Part shown: positions 35,570 to 44,187 of the stretch, piece after piece
How positions within the stretch are numbered: position 1 is the first letter of the stretch
Layout of the letters: each line of letters opens with the position of its first letter
Source of the DNA: Limnohabitans sp.
GTDB taxonomy: Bacteria; Pseudomonadota; Gammaproteobacteria; Burkholderiales; Burkholderiaceae_C
Assembly: GCF_017848645.1 (NCBI RefSeq)
Contig: NZ_JAFEIF010000011.1
Coordinates: forward strand, 1 to 64,000
DNA: 64,000 bases
Reading direction: 5' to 3'
Position numbers and translations under genes: made by a program
Notes under the pieces: generated by a model
What the model saw: the letters and a program-made list of their open reading frames with translations, nothing else
Database searches by the model: none
Told to the model about the DNA's origin: nothing

Positions 35570-37255
35570 TCAAATGGCCGCTGCCGCGATGTCGTCCGGC
35601 AATGGGGTCAGCTGGGCCAGGCCCTGCAGCGTTTCGGCGTCGGTGCGGTAGAGCTGCAGGTAGGGTCCCTCGGCCAGTTCTCCCGCCCGGCGCAAGGTGG
35701 TCTCTACTGGCAGCTTGATCCCGCTGATGTGCAGCGTGATGCTCCGGCTGGCCAGTTGGCGGTGCAGCTGGCCAAAGGTGTCCACACCCGTCACATCGAT
35801 GCGGTTGATGGGCTGGGCAAACAGGCAAACGTGTTTCACATCGGGGTGGCGGGCCAGATGGTCGGTGATGGCCCTGTCAAATTCGCTGGCGGCGGCAAAG
35901 TCCAGTTCGGCGTCCATGCGCAGCGCGTAAAGCTGGGGCCCCAAGGGCGGCAATTTCCACAGATGCCGGTCGCGCAGGCTGCCGTCGATGTGCAGGCCGA
36001 CTTCGATGATGCGCGGGTGCAGACGGGTGTGCAAAAAGTGGCTCAAGCCCACCAGCACACCGGTCATCACACCCCAGTAAATGCGTGGCGCGGTCAACAA
36101 GGTCATGGCGAAGGTGATGCCCGCCGTCATGGTTTCGATGCGGCCCACGCGCCAGAGGCTCAAAAACTGCCGGGGCTGGAACAAATTGAGCACGGCCACA
36201 ATCACGGCCGCCGACATGACCGAGCGCGGCACAAATTGCAGCGCGGGCATGAGGATGAGCAAAGCCAGCAGCACAAAGCCGACCGAGGCGACCACCGCCC
36301 AGCCCGATCGCGCCCCGGCGTAGAGCATGAGGGCCGAGCGTGAAAACGAGGTGCTGGTGGCAAAACTGCCCGAAAACGCCGAGGCGATTTTGGCCAGGCC
36401 CTGGCTGAAGAGTTCGGTGCTGTCGTCCCAGCGCTTGCCGTCGCGGCGGCACTCGATGCGGGCGCTCGACGCTGTTTCCAGAAAACTCACCAGCGCGATC
36501 ACCATGGCAGGCACCCACAACTGGTTGATCATGTCCAGGCCGGGCCATTCAGGCCAGTAAAAGTCGGGCAGGCCCGAGGGCAGCAGGCCGACGACGGCGC
36601 CATGGTCCTGGTAATCGGTGGCATAAGCGATGGCCGAGGCGATGCCCATGACGATCATGATGCCGGGCCAGCGCGGCTTGAAACGCCGCAGCAGCAAAAG
36701 CACGGCCAAGCTGCCCAGGCCAAACAGCGCGGGCCAACTGCTCAGCCAGGTGGGCCAGGTCTGCACATCCCAGCTCCAGGCTTTGATGCCCAGCAGGCCA
36801 GGCACTTGCGAAGCCATGATGAGCAAGGACGCAGCCTGGGTGAAGCCGGTCATGACCGGGGCGCTGACCAGGTTGATGAGCCAGCCGTAATGCCCCAAGC
36901 CCAGGAGCAGTTGAAGGGCCCCCGACAGCAGTGATAACCAAACCGCCAGCGCCACCCATTCGGGAGAGCCGGGTTCGGCCATGCCCGTGAGCGAGGCGCC
37001 AATCAGCACGCAGGTGAGTGCAGCCGGGCCGACCGACAAGCGGTTGGCGCTGCCAAACAGCACGGCCAGCAAAGCGGGGATCAGGCAGGTGTACAGCCCG
37101 GTGACCAAGGGCATGCCAGCCAAGCCGGCGTAGGCCACGGCCTGTGGAATCATGACCAGCGCCACCGTCAGGCCCGCCAGCACTTCGGTGCGGACCAGCG
37201 GTGCCGTCAGTCGGGGCCACTGGCGAAAAGTCAAAAAGCGTTGCATGTCAGGCAT
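35570..37255 (-). CDS. SulP-family anion permease with STAS domain
   Basis: A 561-residue SulP/SLC26-type transporter. It has about 12-14 hydrophobic segments to residue ~400, starting LAGLTVALVMIPQAVAYA and including SGSFATSTSFSRSALMLYAGARS, the family's central signature. A C-terminal STAS domain starts near residue 430 (YALRMDAELDFAAASEF), and has VCLFAQPINRIDVTGVD. Substrates of bacterial SulP proteins include sulfate and bicarbonate or dicarboxylates. It lies 23 bp after the sulfatase gene on the same strand, so sulfate is the most suggestive substrate. The start is ATG 37255 or 37246. Confidence 0.92.
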   Translation of the reverse strand: MPDMQRFLTFRQWPRLTAPLVRTEVLAGLTVALVMIPQAVAYAGLAGMPLVTGLYTCLIPALLAVLFGSANRLSVGPAALTCVLIGASLTGMAEPGSPEWVALAVWLSLLSGALQLLLGLGHYGWLINLVSAPVMTGFTQAASLLIMASQVPGLLGIKAWSWDVQTWPTWLSSWPALFGLGSLAVLLLLRRFKPRWPGIMIVMGIASAIAYATDYQDHGAVVGLLPSGLPDFYWPEWPGLDMINQLWVPAMVIALVSFLETASSARIECRRDGKRWDDSTELFSQGLAKIASAFSGSFATSTSFSRSALMLYAGARSGWAVVASVGFVLLALLILMPALQFVPRSVMSAAVIVAVLNLFQPRQFLSLWRVGRIETMTAGITFAMTLLTAPRIYWGVMTGVLVGLSHFLHTRLHPRIIEVGLHIDGSLRDRHLWKLPPLGPQLYALRMDAELDFAAASEFDRAITDHLARHPDVKHVCLFAQPINRIDVTGVDTFGQLHRQLASRSITLHISGIKLPVETTLRRAGELAEGPYLQLYRTDAETLQGLAQLTPLPDDIAAAAI

Positions 37256-37278
37256 GCCCGATCTTAGCCGCCAAGGCC

Positions 37279-38619
37279 TCAGCGCTGAGGCATGTCTTTG
37301 ACCGAGTAGCCCAGGCTGATGGTCGCGTCTTCGGGGATGGCGGGCACGGTGCTGTCCCAGGCTTCCCAGGCAGCGCGCAGGCGTTGCAGGGTCTCGGGCT
37401 GGTGCTTGGCCAGGTTGGCACGCTCGCGCTCATCGGCCGGGATGTTGAACAAATAGTCGTTGCCGTCCACCCGCAGGTATTTGTAGTCGCCCATTCGCAG
37501 GGCGCGTTGCCCCCGGTGGTTCATGCGCCAGTACAAGGGGCGTTCGAACTGGTGTTGGGCGTCGCGCAGCACAGGCAGCATGGATACACCATCAAAGGGC
37601 AAGTCGTCATGCGCTTTGGCGCCTGCCAACTCGACCATCGTTGCCGACCAGTCCATGGTCATGCAGTGTTGCGTCGAGGTGCCGCCGGGTGCGATGACGG
37701 CCGGCCAGTGGGCGATCCACGGCACACGGATGCCGCCTTCGGTCAGGTCCATCTTGCCGCCCACCAAAGGCCAGTTGTCAGAGAATCGCTCGCCGCCGTT
37801 ATCGCTGGTGAAAACGATCAGGGTGTTGTCGAGTTGGCCTGTCTTTTTGAGGGTATCCACCACCCAGCCGATGCCTTCGTCCATGTGGTGGATCATGCGG
37901 TGGTAGGTGTGGATGTTGCCGCCGTGCAGGTGGAACAGGTTGTCTTTGACTTCTTGCGCCAGCGCATGGTCTTCACGGGTTTCCCAAGGCCAATGTGGCG
38001 CGGTGTAGTGCAGGCTCAAAAAGAAAGGCGTGCCCTGCGCTGCGCCGGGGGCCATGCGGTTCACAAAGTCCACCGCCTTGTGCGAGATCAGGTCGGTGAG
38101 GTAGCCGTCTTCTGGCGTTTCGTTTTCGTTTGTGAACAGGTCGTGCGCGCCGCTGGAGGCGCAGTGTGTGAAGTAGTCCACGCCGCCCGACATGGGGCCA
38201 AAAAATTCTTCGTAGCCCGACTTGATGGGGCTGAAATGGGGTGGGTAGCCCAAATGCCATTTGCCGATCAAGGCGGTGCGGTAGCCGCTGGCCTTGAGCA
38301 GCGAGGGCAGCGTCGGGTGCTCGGGCGGCAGGCCCAGCACCGCGCTGCCTCTGCTCTTGCTGTTGATGGGCTCGTCGGCACCGCCGCGCAGGCGGTACTG
38401 GTAACGGGCGGTCATCAGCGCAAAGCGGGTGGGCGAGCACACGGGCGAGTTGGCATAGCCTTGCGTGAACTTGAGGCCGTTGGCGGCCAGTTGATCGAGC
38501 ACGGGCGAGACTTTGCCGAACTTCGCGTCCCGGCCGCCGTAGCAGCCGAGATCGGCAAAGCCGAGGTCATCGGCCACGATGAAGATGATGTTGGGGCGTT
38601 GTTGTGAAGGCGTGTTCAT
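37279..38619 (-). CDS. Sulfatase (formylglycine-dependent family)
   Basis: A 446-residue type I sulfatase hydrolysing sulfate esters. The catalytic formylglycine motif is CSPTR (Cys61-Ser-Pro-Thr-Arg65), requiring maturation by a formylglycine-generating enzyme encoded elsewhere. Metal ligands are in IFIVADDLGFADLG (Asp17/18) and TSDNGGERF; GKWHLGYPP is also typical. There is no signal peptide, so substrate must be imported. I chose the ATG at 38619; the in-frame TTG at 38631 overlaps the preceding Bug gene. The gap from that gene is 8 bp. The organic substrate is unknown. Confidence 0.94.
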   Translation of the reverse strand: MNTPSQQRPNIIFIVADDLGFADLGCYGGRDAKFGKVSPVLDQLAANGLKFTQGYANSPVCSPTRFALMTARYQYRLRGGADEPINSKSRGSAVLGLPPEHPTLPSLLKASGYRTALIGKWHLGYPPHFSPIKSGYEEFFGPMSGGVDYFTHCASSGAHDLFTNENETPEDGYLTDLISHKAVDFVNRMAPGAAQGTPFFLSLHYTAPHWPWETREDHALAQEVKDNLFHLHGGNIHTYHRMIHHMDEGIGWVVDTLKKTGQLDNTLIVFTSDNGGERFSDNWPLVGGKMDLTEGGIRVPWIAHWPAVIAPGGTSTQHCMTMDWSATMVELAGAKAHDDLPFDGVSMLPVLRDAQHQFERPLYWRMNHRGQRALRMGDYKYLRVDGNDYLFNIPADERERANLAKHQPETLQRLRAAWEAWDSTVPAIPEDATISLGYSVKDMPQR

Positions 38620-38627
38620 GGTGGGCG

Positions 38628-39602
38628 TCAATCGACTTTCATGCCCGTAGATTTGACCACACGGTCGTAGCGCTGAGATTGATCGGTCAGTCGTTTGGCG
38701 GCATCTTGGCCGGTCAGGCCCTCATAAAACAAATCCATGCCTGCCAGTTGGGTTTGGGTGTCTGGGCGCTTCAATGCGTCTGAGAAGGCTTTTTGCAGCA
38801 GCTGCACCACGGGCTCGGGTGTGGCCGCTGGCACCATGGCCACGTAGAGCACTTCAAGCTCCAGGTCCTTCAGGCCGACTTCGGCCACAGTCGGGATGTC
38901 GGGGGCTGAACGCGAGCGCTGACGGCTGGTCACGGCCAAGGCATTGACCTTACCGGCTTTGACATGCGGCAGCATGCCGGGGGTGGCGAGTACGCCAGCA
39001 TCTACCTCGCCTGCCACCACGGCAGCGACGGCGGGTGCGTTGCCTTTGTAGGGGATGTGCTGGATCTTGATCTTGGCCGCATCCATGAAAATTTCTGCAG
39101 CCAGATGGCCGGGGCTTCCGCTGCCCGCGCTGCTGAAGTTCAGGCCCTTGCTTTTGCCTTGGGCGATCAGGTCTTTGAGGGTTTTGAAGCCAGTGGAGGG
39201 GTGGGCGCCGACCAACAAGCCCGAGGAGACCATGACCATGATCGGCCGCAGGTCAGCGGGCTTGAAGGCCATGCTTTTGTAGATGTAGGGGTTGACCGTG
39301 AAGGTGGTGTCGATGCCGAACAGCACGGTGTAACCATCGGCCGGGCTTTTGGCCACAAAGTCGGCTCCGATGTTGCCGCCAGCGCCGGGCTTGTTTTCTA
39401 CCACCACAGGCTGCTTGGTCTGGGTGGTGATGAATTCACCGACGCTGCGCGCCAGAAAATCGGCCGGGCCACCGGCTGGAAAATTGGACACAAACTTGAT
39501 GGGTTTGCTGGGATAGTTCTGGGACCATGCAGGCATGGCCAAAGCGCAAGCGGCCAGACCGAAAAACAAGGCTGTGCGGCGCTGGGTTGTCGAGACGTTC
39601 AT
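38628..39602 (-). CDS. Bug/TctC-type tripartite transporter binding protein (first)
   Basis: A 324-residue periplasmic substrate-binding protein of the Bug family, extremely abundant in Burkholderiales. The signal peptide spans residues 1-26, ending PAWSQ. The fold signature is NYPSKPIKFVSNFPAGGPADFLAR, then VVVENKPGAGGNIGADFVAKSPADGYT. No TctA/TctB membrane subunit is encoded nearby, so it would feed a permease elsewhere or act as a sensor. I chose the ATG at 39602. It is 8 bp upstream of the sulfatase gene and probably binds the related organic anion. Confidence 0.93.
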   Translation of the reverse strand: MNVSTTQRRTALFFGLAACALAMPAWSQNYPSKPIKFVSNFPAGGPADFLARSVGEFITTQTKQPVVVENKPGAGGNIGADFVAKSPADGYTVLFGIDTTFTVNPYIYKSMAFKPADLRPIMVMVSSGLLVGAHPSTGFKTLKDLIAQGKSKGLNFSSAGSGSPGHLAAEIFMDAAKIKIQHIPYKGNAPAVAAVVAGEVDAGVLATPGMLPHVKAGKVNALAVTSRQRSRSAPDIPTVAEVGLKDLELEVLYVAMVPAATPEPVVQLLQKAFSDALKRPDTQTQLAGMDLFYEGLTGQDAAKRLTDQSQRYDRVVKSTGMKVD

Positions 39603-39682
39603 GACAAATTGAGTGAGTGATGAGGGTGATTCATTGGCGCAAGGCCTTGGCACGGGGTCGGGTCAAAGTGCAAGCCTGGGCT

Positions 39683-40657
39683 TCAGTCCAATTGCACGCC
39701 CGTGGCCTTGATGGGTTTTTCCCAGCGGGCCAGATCGGCTTTTTGCGCTGCTGCCAAATCGGCTGAGTTGGAGCCAATCGGTTCATAGCCCAGTTTGACC
39801 ATTTTTTCTTTCATGGCCGGGTGGCGGGCCATTTTCATCATGGCTTTTTCCAGGCGACTGAGCACCTCGGCAGGCAGGCCCGCCGGGCCGTACATGGCAA
39901 ACCAGGCGGTGGCGTCCATGTTGATGCCGGACTCTTGGAGGGTGGGCACCTCCGGCACTTGCGCGTCGCGTTTCGCGCCCGTCACGGCGATGATGCGCAC
40001 CTTGCCCGAGCGGTGCAGTTCGGCGGTTTCCGAGACCACGTCAAACTTGTAACCAATGTGGCCGCCCAGCAAGGCATTGTTGGCGGGTGCACCGCCCTGG
40101 AATGGGATGTGATTCAGTGTGATGCCCGCAGATTGCTCCATCAGTACGCCCATGAAATGCGGCAAGGTGCCGGCGCCCGGTGTGCCGTAGCTGGCCGAGG
40201 CCGGGTCGGTTTTGGCTTTGGCCGCCATCTCGGCCATGTTTTTCACGTTGCTGGCGGGGCCAGAGACCACACCAAACTGAAAGCGTGCAATTTGCGAAAT
40301 GGGCGTGAAGTCTTTCACCGCGTCGTAGTCGAGTTTTTTGTAAACGTGCGGGAACAGCACCATGGGGCCGCTGGGCAAAATGACCACGGTCTGGCCATCG
40401 GGTTTGGCGGCCTTGGTCATGTTCAGGGCGATGCGCCCGCCTGCGCCGGGCTTGTTGTCGACCACGATGGTGCCAAAGTCGTCGCGCAGCGCATCGGCCA
40501 CCATGCGGGCCAGCACATCGGCCGAGCCGCCGGGCGGAAAGCCGACCAGGATTTTGAGTAGGGGCTTGTCTTGGGCCTGCAAACTGGGTGTGATCACGGC
40601 CAGTGACAGGGCGACCAAGCCCAGGGCTCGGCGGGTCAGGTGTCTGATGGTATTCAT
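39683..40657 (-). CDS. Bug/TctC-type tripartite transporter binding protein (second)
   Basis: A second 324-residue Bug protein with a signal peptide (ending LQAQ near residue 29), ILVGFPPGGSADVLARMVAD and IVVDNKPGAGGRIALN, and the C-terminal KATGVQLD ending shared in form with the first copy (KSTGMKVD). It differs widely in sequence from the first copy, so it is likely to bind a different ligand or to result from an old duplication. The gap to the first copy is 80 bp. The divergent MarR gene starts 112 bp away, so this is the probable first gene of the leftward sulfatase cluster. Confidence 0.93.
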   Translation of the reverse strand: MNTIRHLTRRALGLVALSLAVITPSLQAQDKPLLKILVGFPPGGSADVLARMVADALRDDFGTIVVDNKPGAGGRIALNMTKAAKPDGQTVVILPSGPMVLFPHVYKKLDYDAVKDFTPISQIARFQFGVVSGPASNVKNMAEMAAKAKTDPASASYGTPGAGTLPHFMGVLMEQSAGITLNHIPFQGGAPANNALLGGHIGYKFDVVSETAELHRSGKVRIIAVTGAKRDAQVPEVPTLQESGINMDATAWFAMYGPAGLPAEVLSRLEKAMMKMARHPAMKEKMVKLGYEPIGSNSADLAAAQKADLARWEKPIKATGVQLD

Positions 40658-40731
40658 GAAAGTCTCTTGGTGAGTGTGGCTAAAGCCCGGGTGCCCGGTT
40701 CCAATGTGACGAAAATGTAGTCCTTGCCGTG

Positions 40732-40739
40732 ACAATTGT
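40732..40739. promoter_or_regulatory. Palindromic operator candidate between Bug and MarR genes
   Basis: ACAATTGT is a perfect 8-bp palindrome in the 112-bp divergent region, within the AT-rich stretch GTGACAATTGTTCTAATCAATC. It is a plausible binding site for the adjacent MarR-type regulator, which could control both directions. Confidence 0.45.
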
Positions 40740-40769
40740 TCTAATCAATCATCCTCCCGGAAAACCCTG

Positions 40770-41294
40770 ATGTCGCTGTCCCCATCCCAACGTCTGGCCT
40801 CCATTGAAGACCTCCTGCTCTACAGGTTGGGCCGCTTGTCCAGCACAGCCGGTGCTTTGGTGGTGCGGCTGTGCGAAGGGGGTTACGGCATCACGCGCCG
40901 GGAATGGGCGGTGGTGGCGCAGTTGTATGAAAACGGCAGCTTGCCGCCCTCGGTGCTGGCTGAGCGCATGCACCGTGACCGCGCCCGCACTTCCCGCACC
41001 TTGACGGCTTTGGGCAAAAAACAATTGGTGCTGCGCACAGTGACGCCGGGTGACCGGCGCGGTGCGCGGGTGGAGTTGACCCCTGCTGGGCGGCAGTTGT
41101 ATGACGATTTGATGCCGCGCATCCAGGCCATCAATGGCCAGGTTTTGAGTGCCTTGGAAGCCGATGAGGTGGTGCAGTTTGACGATGTGCTGGTGCGTCT
41201 GCAGGCGCGCGCCCAAAGCCTGGTGATCGAGCTCAGTCCCAATTGGCCGCGTGCCAACCGCCGGCGCGGCCCGTTGGCGCGGAGCCCGGCATGA
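40770..41294 (+). CDS. MarR-family transcriptional regulator
   Basis: A 174-residue winged-helix regulator. The DNA-binding region is visible from ITRREWAVVAQLYENGSLPPSVLAERMHRDRARTSRTL (residues 41-79 approx.), then the wing with VTPGDRRGARVELTPAGRQLYD. MarR proteins usually repress divergently transcribed genes and release DNA on binding an anionic, often aromatic ligand. Here the divergent genes are Bug-Bug-sulfatase-SulP, so it likely controls them. Its stop overlaps the nuclease ATG (ATGA). Confidence 0.93.
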   Translation: MSLSPSQRLASIEDLLLYRLGRLSSTAGALVVRLCEGGYGITRREWAVVAQLYENGSLPPSVLAERMHRDRARTSRTLTALGKKQLVLRTVTPGDRRGARVELTPAGRQLYDDLMPRIQAINGQVLSALEADEVVQFDDVLVRLQARAQSLVIELSPNWPRANRRRGPLARSPA

Positions 41295-41812
41295 GGGTTT
41301 GGCTATGGGGCGTGCTTTTGGCTTGCTGGCTGGGGAGCGTTGGGGCACAAGAGCGCAAGTCCCCGAGCCAGGCCAAGGCCGAGGTCTGGACCGGCTGGGT
41401 CAGTTGGGTGATGGACGGTGACACGGTGTTGGTGGTGCGCCCGGGCCAGAAAGAGCCGGTCAAGCTGCGCCTGGATGCCGTGGATGCGCCTGAAACCTGC
41501 CAGCCCGGCGGCCCTGCGTCACGCGACGCCATGATCGCGCTGGCGCTGCGCAAGCCGGTTCAGGTGCAGTCGCTGGGGCACGACGGCTACGGGCGGGACA
41601 TTGGCCGTTTGTGGGTCGATGGGGCTGACCTGGGGGCTGAGATGGTGCGCTCGGGCATGGCCTGGGCTTACCGGTTTCGCACGGGCCGGGGGCCTTATGC
41701 GGCGTTGCAGCGGCAGGCGCAAAAGGAAAAGCGCGGGGTGTTTGCCGGGCGCGAAGAGCCTATGTCACCCGCTTTGTTCAGGAAGTTCAACGGCAGTTGT
41801 CACGCCCCTTGA
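41291..41812 (+). CDS. Thermonuclease (SNase-like) family secreted protein
   Basis: A 173-residue exported nuclease with a signal peptide at residues 1-19 (ending VGAQ). The staphylococcal-nuclease-like fold shows DGDTVLVV near residue 40, LRLDAVDAPETCQP with the metal-binding Asp, and DGYGRDIGRLWVDGADLGAEMVRSG with an active-site Arg. It would cut extracellular or periplasmic nucleic acid with calcium. The start overlaps the MarR stop by 4 nt, so they are co-transcribed; a functional link is not obvious. Confidence 0.9.
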   Translation: MRVWLWGVLLACWLGSVGAQERKSPSQAKAEVWTGWVSWVMDGDTVLVVRPGQKEPVKLRLDAVDAPETCQPGGPASRDAMIALALRKPVQVQSLGHDGYGRDIGRLWVDGADLGAEMVRSGMAWAYRFRTGRGPYAALQRQAQKEKRGVFAGREEPMSPALFRKFNGSCHAP

Positions 41813-41857
41813 ACTTGTAGCAAGGGATGCTGGCTCAGGGGCTGGCGTGGACGTGGT

Positions 41858-42613
41858 TCAGGCCCGGTGAGCCGCGCACACCGGACACAGCGGGTTGCGC
41901 TGCATGCGGATGTCGGTCCAGGACAGCTCGCGCCCGTCGAGCATGAGCAAACGCCCGGCCATGTGGCTGCCCATGCCGCTCAGGATCTTGAGGGCTTCGG
42001 CCGCTTGCACCGTGCCGATGATGCCCACCAGCGGCGCGAACACGCCCATGGTGGCGCAACGCGTTTCTTCGGGCAGTTGTGCGGGCGGGAAGATGCAGGC
42101 GTAGCAAGGCGTATCGGCCTGCGTGCTGTCAAACACCGAGACCTGCCCGTCCATGCGGATGGCCGCGCCCGAGACCAGCGGTTTGCGGTGCACCACGCAG
42201 GCCAGGTTCACGGCCTGACGGGTTTCAAAGTTGTCGCAGCAGTCGATCACCACATCCGCTTGGGCCACCAGGGTGTCCAGCAAGGCCGCATCGGCGCGTT
42301 GGGTGATGGGGGTGACGCGCACGTCTGGGTTGATTTGCGCAATCGCGGTGCGCACCGACTCGGCTTTGAACTGGCCCACCCGGTCCAGGGTGTGGGCAAT
42401 TTGGCGCTGCAAGTTGGTGGCGTCCACCTCGTCGTGGTCGACCACGGTGATGTGGCCCACGCCCGCACTGCCCAGGTACAGGCTGACCGGAGAGCCCAGG
42501 CCGCCCGCACCGATGATGAGGGCATGCGAGGCCAGGAGTTTTTCCTGGCCGTCGATGCCCAATTCGTTGAGGAGGATGTGCCGCGAGTAGCGCAGCAGCT
42601 GCGTGTCATCCAT
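41858..42613 (-). CDS. moeB: HesA/MoeB/ThiF-family adenylyltransferase
   Basis: An E1-like enzyme of 251 residues that adenylates the C-terminal glycine of a small sulfur-carrier protein (MoaD in molybdopterin synthesis or ThiS in thiamine synthesis). The nucleotide motif is IIGAGGLGSP near residue 34; NLQRQI and VVIDCCDNFETR follow. Zinc ligands are the CYAC and CPVC pairs, the latter near the C-terminus. The enzyme alone does not tell MoeB from ThiF. It lies 26 bp downstream of ctpA on the same strand; gpmA-ctpA-moeB is a common order in Burkholderiales. Confidence 0.9.
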   Translation of the reverse strand: MDDTQLLRYSRHILLNELGIDGQEKLLASHALIIGAGGLGSPVSLYLGSAGVGHITVVDHDEVDATNLQRQIAHTLDRVGQFKAESVRTAIAQINPDVRVTPITQRADAALLDTLVAQADVVIDCCDNFETRQAVNLACVVHRKPLVSGAAIRMDGQVSVFDSTQADTPCYACIFPPAQLPEETRCATMGVFAPLVGIIGTVQAAEALKILSGMGSHMAGRLLMLDGRELSWTDIRMQRNPLCPVCAAHRA

Positions 42614-42639
42614 GGGCTGCCTCCGCCAATCGCTGACGC

Positions 42640-44088
42640 TCAGTCTTTTTTGTCGACTTTGCGCTCGGCCAGCGTGGTGCTGGCTTTGACAGGCTGGCCT
42701 TTGAGTTGCTTGAGGGCCTGGGCCAATTGGAAGTCCTTGTCGGAGCCAAACTCGGGCACGCGGCGCTCGGCCACGGGCTTTTTGGCTTCTTCTTCCAGTT
42801 TTTTCATGGCCTCTTCACGCGCTTGCTCACGGGCCGGGTCTTTTTTCTCTTCGGCTTCCTTGCCGTTGGAGAGGTGCTTTTGCAGGTCGGCTTCGCGGGT
42901 GCGCAAGGCGGCAAAGACGTTGCCGGTTTCGGTCTCGTCCAGCATCACGTCGGGCACGATGCCCTTGGCCTGGATGGCGCGGCCACTGGGCGTGTAGTAG
43001 CGGGCGGTGGTGATTTTGAGGGCGGTGTCAGGTCCCAACTGGCGCACGGTCTGCACCGAGCCTTTGCCAAAGGTCTGGCTGCCCATGAGGGTGGCGCGTT
43101 TGTAGTCTTGCAAGGCGCCGGCCACGATCTCGCTGGCCGAGGCCGAGCCTTCGTTGACCAGCACCACCAAAGGCACTTTTTTCAGCGCACCCCCCGTGGC
43201 CTGCGTCATGCGGGTGATGGGGTCGTTGCTGCTGTTGCGCCGCCAGAACTGGGGCGAGGCCTTGTAGGTGAATTTGCTCTCGGCCAGTTGGCCGTTGGTG
43301 GTGACCACCGTGACGTTCTCGGGCAAGAAGGCTGCCGACAAGGCCACGGCAGCGTCGAGCAAGCCGCCCGGGTCGTTGCGCAAGTCCAGCACCAAGCCCT
43401 TGAGCTGGGGGTCTTGCTTGTACATGTCTTCGATCTTGCGGGCAAAGTCTTCCACAGTACGTTCCTGGAACTGGGACACGCGGATCCAGCCGTAACCTGG
43501 CTCGATCAGTTTGGATTTGACCGATTGGGTCTTGATTTCTTCGCGGATGATGGTGACCGGGAAGGTGCGGTTTTCGTCTTTGCGGAAGACGGTGAGCACC
43601 ACCTTGGTTTTGGGCTCGCCACGCATGCGCTTGACCGCTTCGCTGAGCGACAGGCCTTTGAGGGGGGTGTCGTCGACCTTGGTGATCAGGTCGTTGGTTT
43701 TGAGACCGGCCCGGTCCGCTGGGGAGCCTTCGATGGGGGTGACGATCTTGACCAGACCGTCTTCCTGGCTGATTTCGATGCCCACGCCGACAAAGCGGCC
43801 CGAGGTGCCTTCAGAAAACTCCTTGAAGCTTTTCTTGTCGAAGTACTGTGAATGCGGGTCCAGGCTGGCCACCATGCCGGAGATGGCTTCGGTGATCAGT
43901 TTCTTCTCGTCCACGGGCTCGACGTAGTCGCTTTTGACCATGCCGAATACGGCCGCCAGTTGCTGCAGCTCTTCCAGCGGCAGGGGGGCCATGTTGCCGC
44001 GCGCCACGGTTTGCAGCGACACCGTCGTGAGCGCTCCGGCCAGAGCGCCAACGCTGAGCCAACCGACGATCTTGAGTTTATGTCCCAT
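42640..44088 (-). CDS. ctpA: Carboxyl-terminal processing protease (S41)
   Basis: A 482-residue periplasmic S41 peptidase. The N-terminus has a signal anchor (residues 4-26), then the cap region with SDYVEPVDEKKL and LDPHSQYFD, a PDZ domain near residues 95-170 (GVGIEISQEDGLVKIVTPIEGSPADRAG) and the catalytic domain with Ser in GSASASEIVAGAL and Lys in FGKGSVQTVRQLG, the Ser-Lys dyad. A Lys/Glu-rich low-complexity segment (residues 415-445) is near the C-terminus. It removes C-terminal tails of periplasmic proteins, often peptidoglycan hydrolases. Confidence 0.95.
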   Translation of the reverse strand: MGHKLKIVGWLSVGALAGALTTVSLQTVARGNMAPLPLEELQQLAAVFGMVKSDYVEPVDEKKLITEAISGMVASLDPHSQYFDKKSFKEFSEGTSGRFVGVGIEISQEDGLVKIVTPIEGSPADRAGLKTNDLITKVDDTPLKGLSLSEAVKRMRGEPKTKVVLTVFRKDENRTFPVTIIREEIKTQSVKSKLIEPGYGWIRVSQFQERTVEDFARKIEDMYKQDPQLKGLVLDLRNDPGGLLDAAVALSAAFLPENVTVVTTNGQLAESKFTYKASPQFWRRNSSNDPITRMTQATGGALKKVPLVVLVNEGSASASEIVAGALQDYKRATLMGSQTFGKGSVQTVRQLGPDTALKITTARYYTPSGRAIQAKGIVPDVMLDETETGNVFAALRTREADLQKHLSNGKEAEEKKDPAREQAREEAMKKLEEEAKKPVAERRVPEFGSDKDFQLAQALKQLKGQPVKASTTLAERKVDKKD

Positions 44089-44111
44089 TTTGCGTGTGCA
44101 TGTGCAGTGAA

Positions 44112-44123
44112 ATTGAATTCAAT
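44112..44123. promoter_or_regulatory. 12-bp palindrome upstream of ctpA
   Basis: ATTGAATTCAAT is a perfect 12-bp palindrome in the gap between gpmA and ctpA. On the reverse strand a TATATT lies just upstream, a possible -10 for ctpA, so a repressor site overlapping a promoter is possible. Confidence 0.3.
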
Positions 44124-44132
44124 ATACACCCG

Positions 44133-44155
44133 CAAGCCCCGAGCCGTGGGGCTTG
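44133..44155 (-). terminator. Hairpin after gpmA
   Basis: CAAGCCCC/GGGGCTTG (8-bp stem, 7-nt loop) lies 32 bp beyond the gpmA stop on the reverse strand. There is no strong T run after it, so it may be only a partial terminator before ctpA. Confidence 0.5.
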
Positions 44156-44187
44156 GCGTGTAATTTCCTGTAAAGGTCTTTCCTCAG

